From Schistosoma haematobium (taxonomy: Eukaryota; Platyhelminthes; Trematoda; Strigeidida; Schistosomatidae), in the NCBI RefSeq assembly GCF_000699445.3, contig NC_067196.1, positions 42,685,806 to 42,749,805 on the forward strand: a DNA stretch of 64,000 nucleotides, read 5' to 3'. The notes below the pieces were generated by a model. That model saw nothing but the letters and a program-made list of their open reading frames with translations. It made no database searches and was not told where the DNA came from. Made by a program: the position numbers and the translations under genes. Below, piece by piece: positions 10,610-21,500 of this stretch. How positions within the stretch are numbered: the first letter of the stretch is position 1; every line of letters starts with the position of its first letter.

Positions 10610-12558
10610 AGTGGAATGGATCTCTACAGAAACACTGGACAAGATCAAATAAAGGAAGAACAAGAAGACAGCAATAAACAACAGCCGAACACGAGCAGAG
10701 AAAGTCCAAGCACATGATGAATGCACAAAAGCAAACAAGCAAGTGAAGAGGAGCATTGGAACCGACAAGAAGAAATACGTGGAAGAACTAGCAACGACGG
10801 CGGAAAAAGCTTCAAGGGAAGGAAATATGAAACAGCTTTACGATACAACGAAGAAACTATCAGGGAAATACGGTAAACCAGAGAGACCGGTCAAAGACAA
10901 AGAAGGCAAGCCAATCACTGAAATTTAACAACGGCGGAACAGATGGGTAGAGTACTCCGAGGAACTCCTGAATAGGCCGGCTCCAATGAATCCACCGGAC
11001 ATCGAAGCGGCACACATAGATCTTCCTATAGATGTCAATCCACCAACGACGGAAGAAATCAGAATGGCCATCAGACAAATCAAGAGAGGGAAAGCAGCAG
11101 GACCCGACAATATACCAGCTGAAGCACTGAAATCAGACATCGAAGTAACTACAAACATGCTTTATCTTCTATTCAAAAAGATTTGGGAGGAGGAACAAGT
11201 GCCGATGGACTGGAAAGAAGGACACCTCATCAACATTTCAAAGAAAGGACGTCTGAGCAAATGTGAAAACTAAAGAGACTTCACACTGCTGTCAATACCA
11301 GGGAAGGTCTTCAGCAGAGTGTTGCTGAACCGGATGAAAGATGCAATAGACGCCCAACTTCGAGATCGACAGGCTGGATTCCGTAAGGATTGGTCGTCCA
11401 CAGACCAAATTGCGACACCATGGGTCATCATTGAACAATCAGTTGAGTGGAACTCGTCACTATACATCAACTTCATTGATTATGAAAAGGCGTTTGACAG
11501 TGTAGATAGGAGAATGTTATGGAAACTTCTTCGACACTACGGAGGTCTTGAGAAGTTTGTCAACATTATCCGAAACTCATACGACGGACTACAGTGCAAG
11601 GTCGTGCATGGAGGGCAGCTGACAGATGCATTCCAAGTGAGGACCGGAGTCAGACAAGGCTGTCTACTCTCTTACTCTTTCTTCTGGTGATCGACTGGAT
11701 TATGAAGACCTCGACATCTGAGAGGAAACATGGCATACAATGAACAGCTCAGAACCAATTAGACGATTTGGACTTCGCAGATGACCTAGCCCTCCTATCG
11801 CATACTCACGAACAAATGCAGATAAAGACAGCCAGTGTAGCAGCAGTCTCTGTATCAGTAGGCCTCAACATACACAAGGGGAAAACCAAGGTTCTCAAAT
11901 TCAAGGCGTAGAATACCAATCCAATCACTCTTGATGGCGAAACTCTGGAAGATGTAGAATCCTTCATATACCTGGGAAGCATCATCGATGAACAAGGAGG
12001 ATCCGATGCAGACGTAAAGGCGAGGGTCGGCAAAGCAAGGGTCGCATTCCTTCAATTGAAGAACATATGGAACTCAAAACAACTTTCAACCAATATCAAA
12101 GTAAGAATCTTCAATACGAATGTCAAAGCAGTCAGTTCTAGCATACGGAGCTGAAACTTGGAGAACTACAACAACCACAATCAAGAAAGTACAAGTATTT
12201 ATAAATAACTGTCTACGCAAGATACTCAACATCCATTGGCCGGATACCATCAGCAATAGCCTTCTGTGGGAGAGAACAAACCAACTTCCGGCTGAAGAAG
12301 AAATTAGGAAAAGACGATGGAAATGGATAGGACATACATTACGCAAATCGTCAAACTGCATCACGAGGCAAGCCCTAACTTGGAATCCTGAAGGGAAGCG
12401 AAAAAGAGGAAGGCCAAAGAGAACATTACGTCAGATAATAGAAGCAGATATGGAAACGATGAATTACAACTGGACGGAGCTAGAAAGGATTGCCCAGGAC
12501 AGGGCTGGATGGAGAATACTGGTGAGCGGCCTATGCTCCTTCACGAGGAGTAACAGGC

Positions 12559-12595
<37 letters not shown>
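10610..12595 (+). mobile_element. RTE/SR2-like LINE copy A, 5'-truncated, reverse transcriptase region
   Basis: Starts within the linker between endonuclease and RT (ISTETLDKIK-type segment near 10618). It then shows RT blocks in order: GKAAGPDNIPAEALK (about 11090), AFDSVDRRMLWKLLRHYG (about 11490), GVRQGCLLS (about 11645), [11 protein letters not shown] with the catalytic Asp pair (about 11768), the [17 protein letters not shown] segment (about 11970), YGAETWRT (about 12145), the [11 protein letters not shown] segment (about 12320) and [14 protein letters not shown] (about 12390). RT normally copies the element's RNA at the nicked target. Stops and frameshifts break the frame (for example near 10926, 11271 and 11687). 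The endonuclease is missing, so this is a dead 5'-truncated copy. The 3' end is a GTAA microsatellite rather than poly(A), typical of the RTE clade. Confidence 0.9.
12559..12594 (+). repeat. (GTAA)n tail of RTE copy A
   Basis: About nine GTAA units directly follow the element's 3' end (GGAGTAACAGGC). The same junction, in either orientation, marks the ends of copies C and D. Confidence 0.95.
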
Positions 12596-13129
12596 AGTGG
12601 ATGGGATGTTGAGTGAGATCCGAGAACGGAACGTCATATAGTCTGACTGGTCTTCATCATTGATCGTCTTTCTGACAAAGGACTGAAATATTTTTATTGC
12701 AGCTGATGAGAAACTATTTCAGCCAATATGATGTCAAAAATTAGCTCTAGCCATCGTCTGACTATAGACAAGAACTGACGAATAACAAAACCCAGATAAA
12801 CTAGACTGGTTTTCGACCTGGATGTGGATGAGTAGATCTGATATTCATTTTTATTAAGCTTCAGAACTGAGATACAGTTACCGACCCCTTCTAATGGTTC
12901 TAGACTTTGAACTTGAAGAAGCATTCAGCTCTGGACATCGGGACGTTTTATTGAAAGGCGTAGCGAAATACTGCATCAACCTCCATCATACTCTCCTCGG
13001 GAGTTGCTGGGTGAGTCAGTACCTGTAGTGAACTGTTATTCGAATTAATTACATCACATGGTGTACATTAGAGTGACCTACTTACCGTATTTTATTTATT
13101 CTTGCTATTAGCAGTTGTTTAAAGATAAG
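12596..13129. other. No recognisable gene
   Basis: Only a chance minus-strand frame (12694-12924). Probably intergenic or old repeat sequence between two LINE remnants. Confidence 0.45.
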
Positions 13130-14110
13130 ACGGTTATTGCCTGTTTCAGGAATTGATCTTTGGCCACGAGATCAACCAGTTGACTTGCAGCACACAGATG
13201 ACGTGGTACTGAGCGGTGAAAACGTTGACAAAATGAAGTCTTATGATCGGCCTAAGCACCATTTCGATACTGACTGGGATGTGATTATCTCACTCTCAAT
13301 GCCATATGTTGCTTCGATGTTTGCGTTTGTCGATGCCTGAACTAGCGATAGGGAGTGAAGTGCTGGAGCATACTGTGTCCACTTACCTTAGAAGTTTCAT
13401 AAGCCCTGGTGGGGTGGTGTCTGACATAATATATGGACGGATCAAGAAAGCAGAGTGGGGTTTCATCAACTGACCTTGCATTGCCAGTGACATACTGTGA
13501 TGTTTGAATGAACTAATTGTACCTTTGTACTTGTTGAATGCTTGATTTCGAATTCTAAATACAGTAGATTCGTTTGTAGTTATCTAGTACTTCTTGATCC
13601 GATTACGTTATTTCTGGGATTCTTAGTTCATACTATAATTCAAATACTTCTCATTATCACACATACTCCATAAAGGAAAGAATGGTTGACCAAATGAAAA
13701 TTCTCCCTGTTTAACGCATGATTGTGAATTGTGACTTCGTAAAGTAGAGGATGTACGCAGGTTACGGCTATTCGGTCATGAATGCGACGGAAACCCAGTC
13801 CGCATATTTTGCACTGTTCAAATTAGCGACCCTGGGTTCTGGGAAGATACAAAAATTGGATGATGGGGTTTGAACCTTTGTAAACTGCGGTAGCTGGGTC
13901 ACGTCCTACATATGCGTGACCATTGCCTACTTTGGAGTACGATGTCTACCGGCATACTTATTGTAAGAAAGACAGGAGTGGCCAAACTAAAACGTTTCAT
14001 CAAATCAGTTGGTCACAGTTAGTTTGGGGCGAGTCACTTCGTTAGATACAGACCAACCGGTCATCGTTCGAGCAACTGGTTGGTTGGAGACGTTTGCTCC
14101 CACTGTTTAA
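13130..14110 (+). mobile_element. Heavily decayed LINE reverse transcriptase, interrupted
   Basis: The first part (13130-13490) reads VDLQHTDDVVLSGENVDKMKS, a degenerate RT catalytic region where the usual YADD has become HTDD, followed by an EVLEHTVSTYLRSFISPGG segment. The second part (13740-14110) resumes with VEDVRRLRLFGH, LGHVLHMRDHCL and a terminal TGHRSSNW segment. This matches the order of the LINE family at 470-1110. Several stops and frameshifts are present. About 250 bp of unrelated sequence, including a small repeat, separates the halves. Confidence 0.75.
13495..13700 (-). repeat. Copy 1 of a small dispersed repeat, nested in the LINE remnant
   Basis: On the minus strand it contains CTGTATTTAGAATTCGAAATC followed by an AAGTACAAAG segment, matching the plus-strand copies at 15205-15370 and 16560-16740. 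It lies between the two halves of the decayed LINE, which suggests that it inserted there. Confidence 0.6.
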
Positions 14111-15204
14111 GATAGGTCTCGATTTGTCTTCTATAATATCCTGAGTCTCGAAACTAAGATGTACATTTTTTATTGCTCAAACACATTCTCCGTTGGTCGT
14201 GTTTTTCATACCAAACTTTATCTGTTAGCACTGAAAGTTTTAATCCCTCCACTATTCCGGGATTTGTCTCGATAATGTTGTTTGATAACTTGGACCGATT
14301 TACATGTTCTAGGTCCTACGTTGCGGATGACTTGCTGACTGAGCAACAAAACCGAACATACTGGTTTACTTTATCCGGATAAAAATTGAACTACTGGTTC
14401 CGTGAACATAATAAGCATATATTTAAATAAAAGACTAAGCTATTAAGTACTACCAGCCTGACGTAAGGTGATTAAGTGGTGCGTAAATTTTTCACGGCAA
14501 AAAAACAGGAGTAACAAAAAATTCTAAGAGAAACCATTCATATATGCCTCTAAGTAATAAATTCATTCGACACAATTTGTTCAAGCACCTGAATGTTGAT
14601 TGCATATCAAGCTACAATATTTGAAATTCTGTAACTAATTTTCGTGTTACTTCAGTTATTTATTGATGTTTATATGAGTTCAATAAATACACCTTATGGT
14701 CCTAAACAAATTGATAAATCATAAGAATTTGAACATTAATTATTGTCTTCCACCCTTTCCAAAAGAATCTATTCAGTCCGATCTATGCTGAGTTCTAATC
14801 TATATTACGGAGCTTAAGGTGCGTAAATCTGGTAAGTGGACTGAGAGTTAATATAATCTCATGACATTGTTGGGTACTATGGTTATTTTTTAACCGCATG
14901 TGCACTTTTGCTTCATATGCAGTGCCTACCTTTATGTGGGTTTACAGAACTTCAGCTTGACGTCCTTAAGTTCGTTGCAATTGCAACACAGTTAACTTTT
15001 GATGTTTTGAAAAATAGCATGTGTGTCATATTCTCTGTAATCCGTTAGCTGAGTTCCCACTTCTGAGCATTATAATAGTCTTCAATTTCGTGTAAACTGA
15101 GACTTATATATCTGCTTAAATTTATGAACTTCTGCACAGTTTGTGGTGGTTCGACATAGAGAGTTAGAATTTTATGATAGTTGAAAGCCTACAAATCATT
15201 GCGA
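14111..15204. other. No recognisable gene
   Basis: A+T-rich. A plus frame at 14173-14382 has no recognised features. No repeat family was identified. Confidence 0.45.
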
Positions 15205-15700
15205 TAGCTAGAAATTCTCGAAACAGTGCAGCCTAAGACGAGTAGAACTAGATGAGTACAAACAAACGTGTTGTATTTAGAATTCGAAATCAACCAGCAA
15301 TCAAGTACAAAACAATCGTTACTTCATACAAACACCACAACCGCCACAGCTTAAATTGAAATCCGAATTTCTGTAATCGATCGTGCCTATTCTTCTTAGG
15401 TTCATCGTATATCTTTCAGACTGTGCTTTGGATACAGACCCCATACGGTCTATAATATGCTCATTAATATTAGAGTTTCAGTATTTGAAATCATGAGTCA
15501 ATTGAAGCTAGACCACCATGGAAAACCCGGATGCACTGGACGGCCGTTTCGTCCTATTATGGGACTCCTCAGCAGTGCGCATCCACGATCCCGCCGAAAT
15601 CGGAATAGACTCACCCGGTTCCTTGGAATGCATTTGGTTGTTGCAACTAACCCGCTTATAAACCGCAGATTTATTGACCTGCTTTAACAGATCTTCCATA
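15205..15700 (-). mobile_element. SINE-like repeat carrying a hammerhead ribozyme
   Basis: On the minus strand this unit runs from about 15700 through the ribozyme (15584-15529), the GGTCTAGCTTCAATTGACTC segment (about 15514-15495), and down to a region shared, on the plus strand, with the small repeats at 13495 and 16560 (TTGTATTTAGAATTCGAAAT near 15272). Schistosome SM-alpha SINE-like repeats are known to carry active hammerhead ribozymes, and this copy fits that type. There is no coding frame. Its exact ends and target-site duplication were not resolved. The part shared with the small repeats may be a separate element abutting it. Confidence 0.75.
15529..15584 (-). ncRNA. Hammerhead ribozyme, stem-I-open type, intact core
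   Basis: On the minus strand all catalytic elements are present. Stem I is formed by GGAU-(GC)-GCACUG at the 5' side and CAGUGC-AUCC at the 3' side, with a two-base bulge. Next come CUGAGGA (consensus CUGANGA), stem II GUCC/GGAC closing a CAUAAUA loop, GAAA, a very short stem III (CGG/CCG), and the GUC cleavage triplet. The predicted cut is between 15539 and 15538. The short stem III is typical of retrotransposon-associated hammerheads, which may act as dimers. Such ribozymes self-cleave RNA in cis. No core base appears mutated, so activity is plausible. Confidence 0.93.
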
Positions 15701-16559
15701 GATTATGCAAAAGTTCATTTGCAAAGATTCTGAGTGAAAAAGTCTTATGTTACCTACGGCGAATCGCTCAGCAGTAAACGAACTAACTAGATGCATCCAA
15801 TTTTACCACATTTAAAGCATTTGGCATTACAAAATACACATAAATTAAGTGAGCGAAATTTACCACAGGACAATCGCTTACTGAATTTGTGCTCACCTCC
15901 ATGACCTGCTTTGCGATTCCTCGATAAAATGTTATCTGCTTGACCTCGGGTACTCATTGGATTGGGATAATTAAGTAATGTAGTAAAGTTCTTGATGCTG
16001 TAAAAGCCAATTTCATGCACTGCCTTATAATTATTATACTCAATTCTAGCACCTTGAAAAGAACACTTCGGCGTTCGCATGGGCTCTCTTTCCAAATTAA
16101 GTATGTTAATCCCTGCAATCAATCAATCAATCAATTACGCAACTATACATGAAGTTGATCACCGAAATTGCCTTCGGTAGCTTGTGTTTGCGTTCCGTGG
16201 ATAAGTTCCCCAACCTCTTAATTATTCTGAACGATTCATTTTACGAAACTTTGCTTTTTCACGGCATTTGATACTAGCACGCTTTTACATGATTTAATAG
16301 TGGTTCTTTGAGAGTTTCGTAAGAAAGTGAAATAGACTTATCTGAAAATGCCAAAGTTTTTAATAAGCTGTAGGCATCCTTCCCGATGAATGTGGTGAAA
16401 TGGGCCACAATTTTATCATTCTTAACATCTTTCGTGGTCATACATCAGATTTAAAATCTTTCCATGTCATCTTTGAGAGCTTGAGAGTCTGAATGTATTT
16501 CCAATTGTTCCGTCACAAGATTCTGCTCGCGATGCCAAAATGATAATTGAAGTATCCAA
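15701..16559. other. No recognisable gene; small (CAAT)n run
   Basis: A short TCAATCAATCAATCAAT microsatellite lies at about 16117-16134. The minus frame 15787-16122 contains a few Cys pairs near its end (CNAKCFKCGKIGC), reminiscent of a CCHC zinc knuckle but lacking the His, so I do not call a gag fragment. Nothing else was identified. Confidence 0.4.
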
Positions 16560-16740
16560 ATCATAGTATTACCCAGGAATTCCTGAAACAGTGCAATTTA
16601 AGACAAATGAAACTAGATGACCACAAAAGAACGTATTGTATTTATAATTTGAAATCAACCAGCGCTCAAGTTCAAAGCAATCATTGGTTCATGCAAGCAT
16701 CACAGCTGGCCAGCGGCTTTTGTCGATCTTAAAGAAACAT
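16560..16740 (+). repeat. Copy 3 of the small dispersed repeat
   Basis: It parallels 15205-15370 with substitutions. Shared words in order are GAAACAGTGCA, GAACTAGATGA / GAAACTAGATGA, TTGTATTTA, GAAATCAACCAGC and a CAATCATT / CAATCGTT segment, ending near CACAGC. The ribozyme part of the 15.2-kb unit is absent here. Confidence 0.7.
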
Positions 16741-18209
16741 CCTTAATTTCAGTCGCACGGATTTTATGCTCTGTCGACGAGTTATTTCAGCTAACTTACT
16801 TTGCGTGCTAAACTGAATATCAGCATATTAATTAGCAAACCCGTTTGTAAATAAGAGTCAGGCGATATTTCGTAGGCAAAAGATGCCAGATTTTAGTGTT
16901 CATCTCGCTCACGGTTTCTGTCAGTGTATAGCTAACTGTAGGATCAAACGCTAATGTGTGATACCGCTCAACTCTCCTTTTGGCATTTAACACTGAAGAG
17001 GAAATGTTGATTGACCATATTGTACCTTAAGTTTTCAAAAAAGAATGTTCGAACTTCATAGGAATCCCTAAGACGAACGCCTTTGTGCAAGATAGTTTGA
17101 AATTATATAACCATCCAGCAAAACAGAGTTAGCATTGATATCAATAATCACCAGTGCATTGTAACGTTTTAAGTACCAGAGTGCTTTACAAAGATAGTTA
17201 ATATAATCAATTCAACTCAAATATGAAATAAGCTTGGTTTAGATTGTGCAAGTGTCACTGGGACTCATTTTTTATAGTCTGTGCAATTCGACTACACTTG
17301 ATATCTAAGATATAGCTGTTGCAAGACTTATGATCAAATGACTGATTCTCCTGTTACAATGTTTGGTATTCTTCTTAATTCTTCACTGAACAAACGGAGG
17401 GCCATATCTGAAAGTATTTTAGAAATATGACGTTTTATATGAGTCATCAAAGTGAAAGTGATGTTTTTGATGAAGATGTATGAAGTCTCGTTTTGTTAGT
17501 AGCGATTTTAAAATTTTATCAGAAATGCAGACATTTTCAAAAAGACGAAAGCGTTCTATGATTAAAAACGCTGGCTTTCAATCTCCCAAACTTAAACAAC
17601 AAATAGCCTTTAGATCCACCTAAACCGGGTTTGGTGTGTTGTCATGGTATTATTATAGTTAATATTTACCGCTCAGTAGTCCATAACATGAAATTATATT
17701 TGACATATTTCCTGTTAATAATAGGCAGTCTTTTCGTATTTAGAAGATTGATTGAACGCAAAACAATTAATTACGATTGTCAGAATTTACTATTTATAAA
17801 GTCTAATATATTGACGAAAATAAGAATTAATCAACAACGTCGATAGACTGATATCTGATCATGAAAAGATACTCAGCCAATCACTGTTGGTTCACTTTAA
17901 AGAGGTTACTTGATTGATGTAGTAGAAACACAGGGGAAAATGTATGACCGATATCAAGGACTTTATTTTCGTCTTTTTCCTTGGCTTTCTTATGTAACAA
18001 GTGAAGTTGATTATTCCAGCACACCTACAGAAAAAGGGTTTTTCAGATACGTTTGTCACTTTCAAATAGTAACTAGATTTAGCTGAGCGTAGCGGAAAGC
18101 ATTGTGGTAAGGTCATACTTACATTCATATAACCCTACAAACTCATAAAAATATTTAATAACTGAAGCAATCATACTCTAAAAACTAACAACAGTTTCAG
18201 ATATTTCAG
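16741..18209. other. No supported exon; may hold the 5' end of the large plus-strand gene
   Basis: The gene starting in view at 18418 needs upstream coding sequence. I found no ATG-bearing exon with a convincing donor here. Frames at 17631-17846 (plus) and 17892-18128 (minus) have no recognised features. Confidence 0.35.
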
Positions 18210-18232
18210 CCAATTTTCGTCCTAAGTGGTCG
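18210..18232 (+). CDS. Possible 23-nt microexon of the large gene
   Basis: It is flanked by a TTTCAG acceptor and a GTAATT donor. If spliced to the exon at 18418, the joined frame reads PIFVLSGR then QVQSRF, and the phase is correct because the next exon begins with the third base of a codon. Microexons are common in schistosomes. The donor is weak and no transcript evidence is available. Confidence 0.2.
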
Positions 18233-18417
18233 GTAATTATGTTTTTATTCGTGCCTTGTTTTCAATGAGCAGTTTATACACATGTACTCAAACAATTGGT
18301 GACTTACTTTAAGAGGTTAACTAACGTTCTGATACGATGAGTTGAAGCTTGTAAATTTTTATCGTTTAATACTTGTTGGTCTTACTATTTTTTCATTCAC
18401 AAGATCTGTTCTTTTAG

Positions 18418-18593
18418 GCAAGTTCAATCACGATTCATGAATGTCAATGACTTGATTTCAGCCAATGGTGAAAAGGTGTCCAAAATGCTGACGACTGCTT
18501 CTATTTCCAGTGATTCAAATTATGTTTTTCACAATCTTTATAGTGAACCTTCAGAAATAACAGGCTTTGGGCGTCTCACTCCCAAAAATCGAG
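18418..18593 (+). CDS. Large gene, first exon in view
   Basis: Acceptor CTTTTAG, donor GTATTT. It enters with one base completing a codon, then reads [20 protein letters not shown] through FGRLTPKNR and leaves in phase 1. It is open over its whole length, whereas the other frames contain stops. Upstream exons must exist unless the Met at residue 7 is used. Confidence 0.8.
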
Positions 18594-21500
18594 GTATTTA
18601 TTTCACTTAATTTTTAAACATAGTAGGTTTCTTAAAAAATCTTAGTTCATATAAATTTAAAGTTGTCCAAAGTGATTTCGAGTAATTTTCCTTAGGCAGT
18701 TTAAACCAAAAACAATGTGAAAACCATTGTACATCGGCCTTGAAATCGACCTAGCAATGACAATTTCTGTGTGTTGATAAAAAACTATTCTATTAAGATT
18801 ACTCTCATCATCTGGATTCCCTTGAACAAGAATATACTACTCAGCTATCAACTGATAAGATTTTAAAATATGTTTAAAAATTTTGCAACTATTTAATCTG
18901 CCGAAAATATGAACTGCATTTGGTGTTGTTATCTAAATCTCTTGAGATACGTTTCCTGTAGTTATCGGTACAAATAAAAACCAGTTACTGTGAGCCATAC
19001 AACAGTCTAATATTAGTCTCTTTGCATTATACAATTATGGCGTTAGATGCGACGCAAGTTGAAATTATCTCATTTTCAAACCGACCAAAAAATGTCGGGT
19101 CAGAAGTGTATGTAATGTTTGTCAGTCTCAAGTTCTGCTAACCCAATGTCAATTAATGTGACCTTCTGTCTATGGAAGTCACGCAATCTGATGAAAAACT
19201 GTAAAATATACACTTGCAACAGACCGAAGTGCTGTAAATGCCCACTTTGGTTGGTTAAAATGTTTCTGAGGGTTATTAGTCATAATTAATAGATCTTGGT
19301 TTTTATACTGAATTTTACAGTAAGACATCAGTTATTTAATTTGGGTTTTTCAAACAGCTCTATTAATAATACATGTATATAAAAGTACTTTCACTTCTAT
19401 ACATACAATATCTTAGGTTGGTAAACAAAAAGTTTTGGTCTTAGTTAGACGAAATCACGACTAAAGGATAATGGACAAAATCAGAACATCTCGGTGACAT
19501 TCAGTAAGATGTACCAGATTACATACTTGCTTGAGTTTGAATAAGGGCTGTAATGATGTTAAGGTTTTTTATACATCAGATGTACTTGTTCATTTTGCGT
19601 TCTTCCAAACAAATAGTGAAATCATAAAGTGTTGATAAGCTTTTATGGTATAAGAGAAGCAAAATATTGCACAACAAACACTTTGAGATGATTTTAAATT
19701 CATGGACCATAAGTGATTCTCGTTTCTTGACCATGTTGTGTCATTTTGAATGCTATAGCTATATATTTATCTGGTTTAGCTAACATGTAGCAATCAGTGT
19801 AGTTTCTATTGCATAGGGAATTGTCGAAGGAACAAAACTAATATCCAACGAATGATGATGTTTAGGATTAAATTGTGAAGCATTCACACCAAGGCCCGGC
19901 CAATAATGAGAAGTATATTTGGTTTATCGGAGAGTGAGTGAGATGAATGCATTGGACTGTTTAAATCTTTTCGGCTAGGTTATGGCTAGTTAAATCATGT
20001 CAAGCATTTTATGAATCAAATCTGTACTTCACAATTGAAACTGGCTTTATTACAAATTTTTTATATCTAAGAGGTGGGAAGCATTGATGGAAGATTCATT
20101 TCTATGGCTGAAGCCTCATCCAAGGAAATTCGTGAACAAATAGATAAAGGAGATGCTGTAAGAAAAGTAAGTAAATGCTTCGCGTTATTATTATTTAAAA
20201 CGTTTTAGGAACAAAAAGCAAATGAACGCTTGATCATATAGACAATAAATTATATTACACGCAATCCAACTAAAATCTTTCTGATGTGTTAGTAAGGAAG
20301 TGTGCTTGTTTCAGTGCTGAGTCAATGACATTCGATTGTGATGTTTCTTACCGCCTAAATCCACATACTTCTGCATAACACTCTCCCTTGGGTAATTGTG
20401 CTATAACTATCATCCACTTTCTTTTGGATAGGAATCCTATTAACAGTTTAATAGTAACGACGTAAAATAATAAAGCTTAAAACATACAAATAGGTTTAAA
20501 TTTTTTTTTAGATGAAGGTGGTTTTTTATTTATTATTATAAAACGGCTCATAAATTGACCGGGACTTCTGGAAGTTTTAAACACATAGTACTGTGATTGT
20601 ATAGAGACCTCAGTTTTCATGATCTCACAGTGATTTTTGTTTGTTAAAGGCGTGCTACGTGATGGTCTGATAGATCGACTACAAGAATATGCAATTATGA
20701 TTAACAACCTTGATGAGGGGATATTGAACTTTTAGTGGGTAGTTATCGAAAGTCAGTCAAAAGCACATATCAATATATATAACACTGTATATTACACTGT
20801 ATTTTTAATAGTATCTAAACCCTAAGAACGTTAATATCTTTCTTACATTCTTCAGTGTGGGAAATCAAAAGTTACTTGCTCACTAGACTACTGAAAATGA
20901 ATTACGTTAAAATGTCCAACATCTTACCTGTAAATTGCTCCGGAACTCAGAATAGTCAGAGACATAGTACAATTTATGTGTACAGAAAAAACCTTATTTG
21001 TTTCTTTAAACAGGAATGGTAGAATAGTAGTGTTCTGAATAATAAAATTCGAAATCTGGTACGAGGGAAAATTGCCAGTTTAATTGAGTTGCATCGTCAG
21101 TTTCATGTTTCAGAAAAAAACTTTCCCCATTCGATAGAGATAAGTACAGATAACATGCAACTTTCTTACCGATGCAAATTGTTATACAATATACTTGAAA
21201 CGATTAAATAGCCAAAAATGATTAAGTGTCTTAAAATAATGGCAGCACATACCTTAGTTTCGTATGACATTTTTGTGGTCAATTTTATTTACTAATCATT
21301 TTATAAGCATTTATTTTTTGAGAGATTTTCACCTAAGTATTTAAAAGGATCATTTTTTAAATGATTATGAATTTATTCAGTCCTATGTGAACCAGTGTTA
21401 TTAGGTCTAGTTTCAGCTTTGCTTAACTTCGTGTGTACAGATTGATTATTTTTCTCACTGATGTTGATTTTTGCTACACATGATTTTCGCTACAGTAATG

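Noticed and set aside
15787..16122. CNAKCFKCGKIGC in a minus-strand frame, like a retroviral-type zinc knuckle
   Set aside because: The CCHC spacing and the His are missing and no gag or pol context is present.
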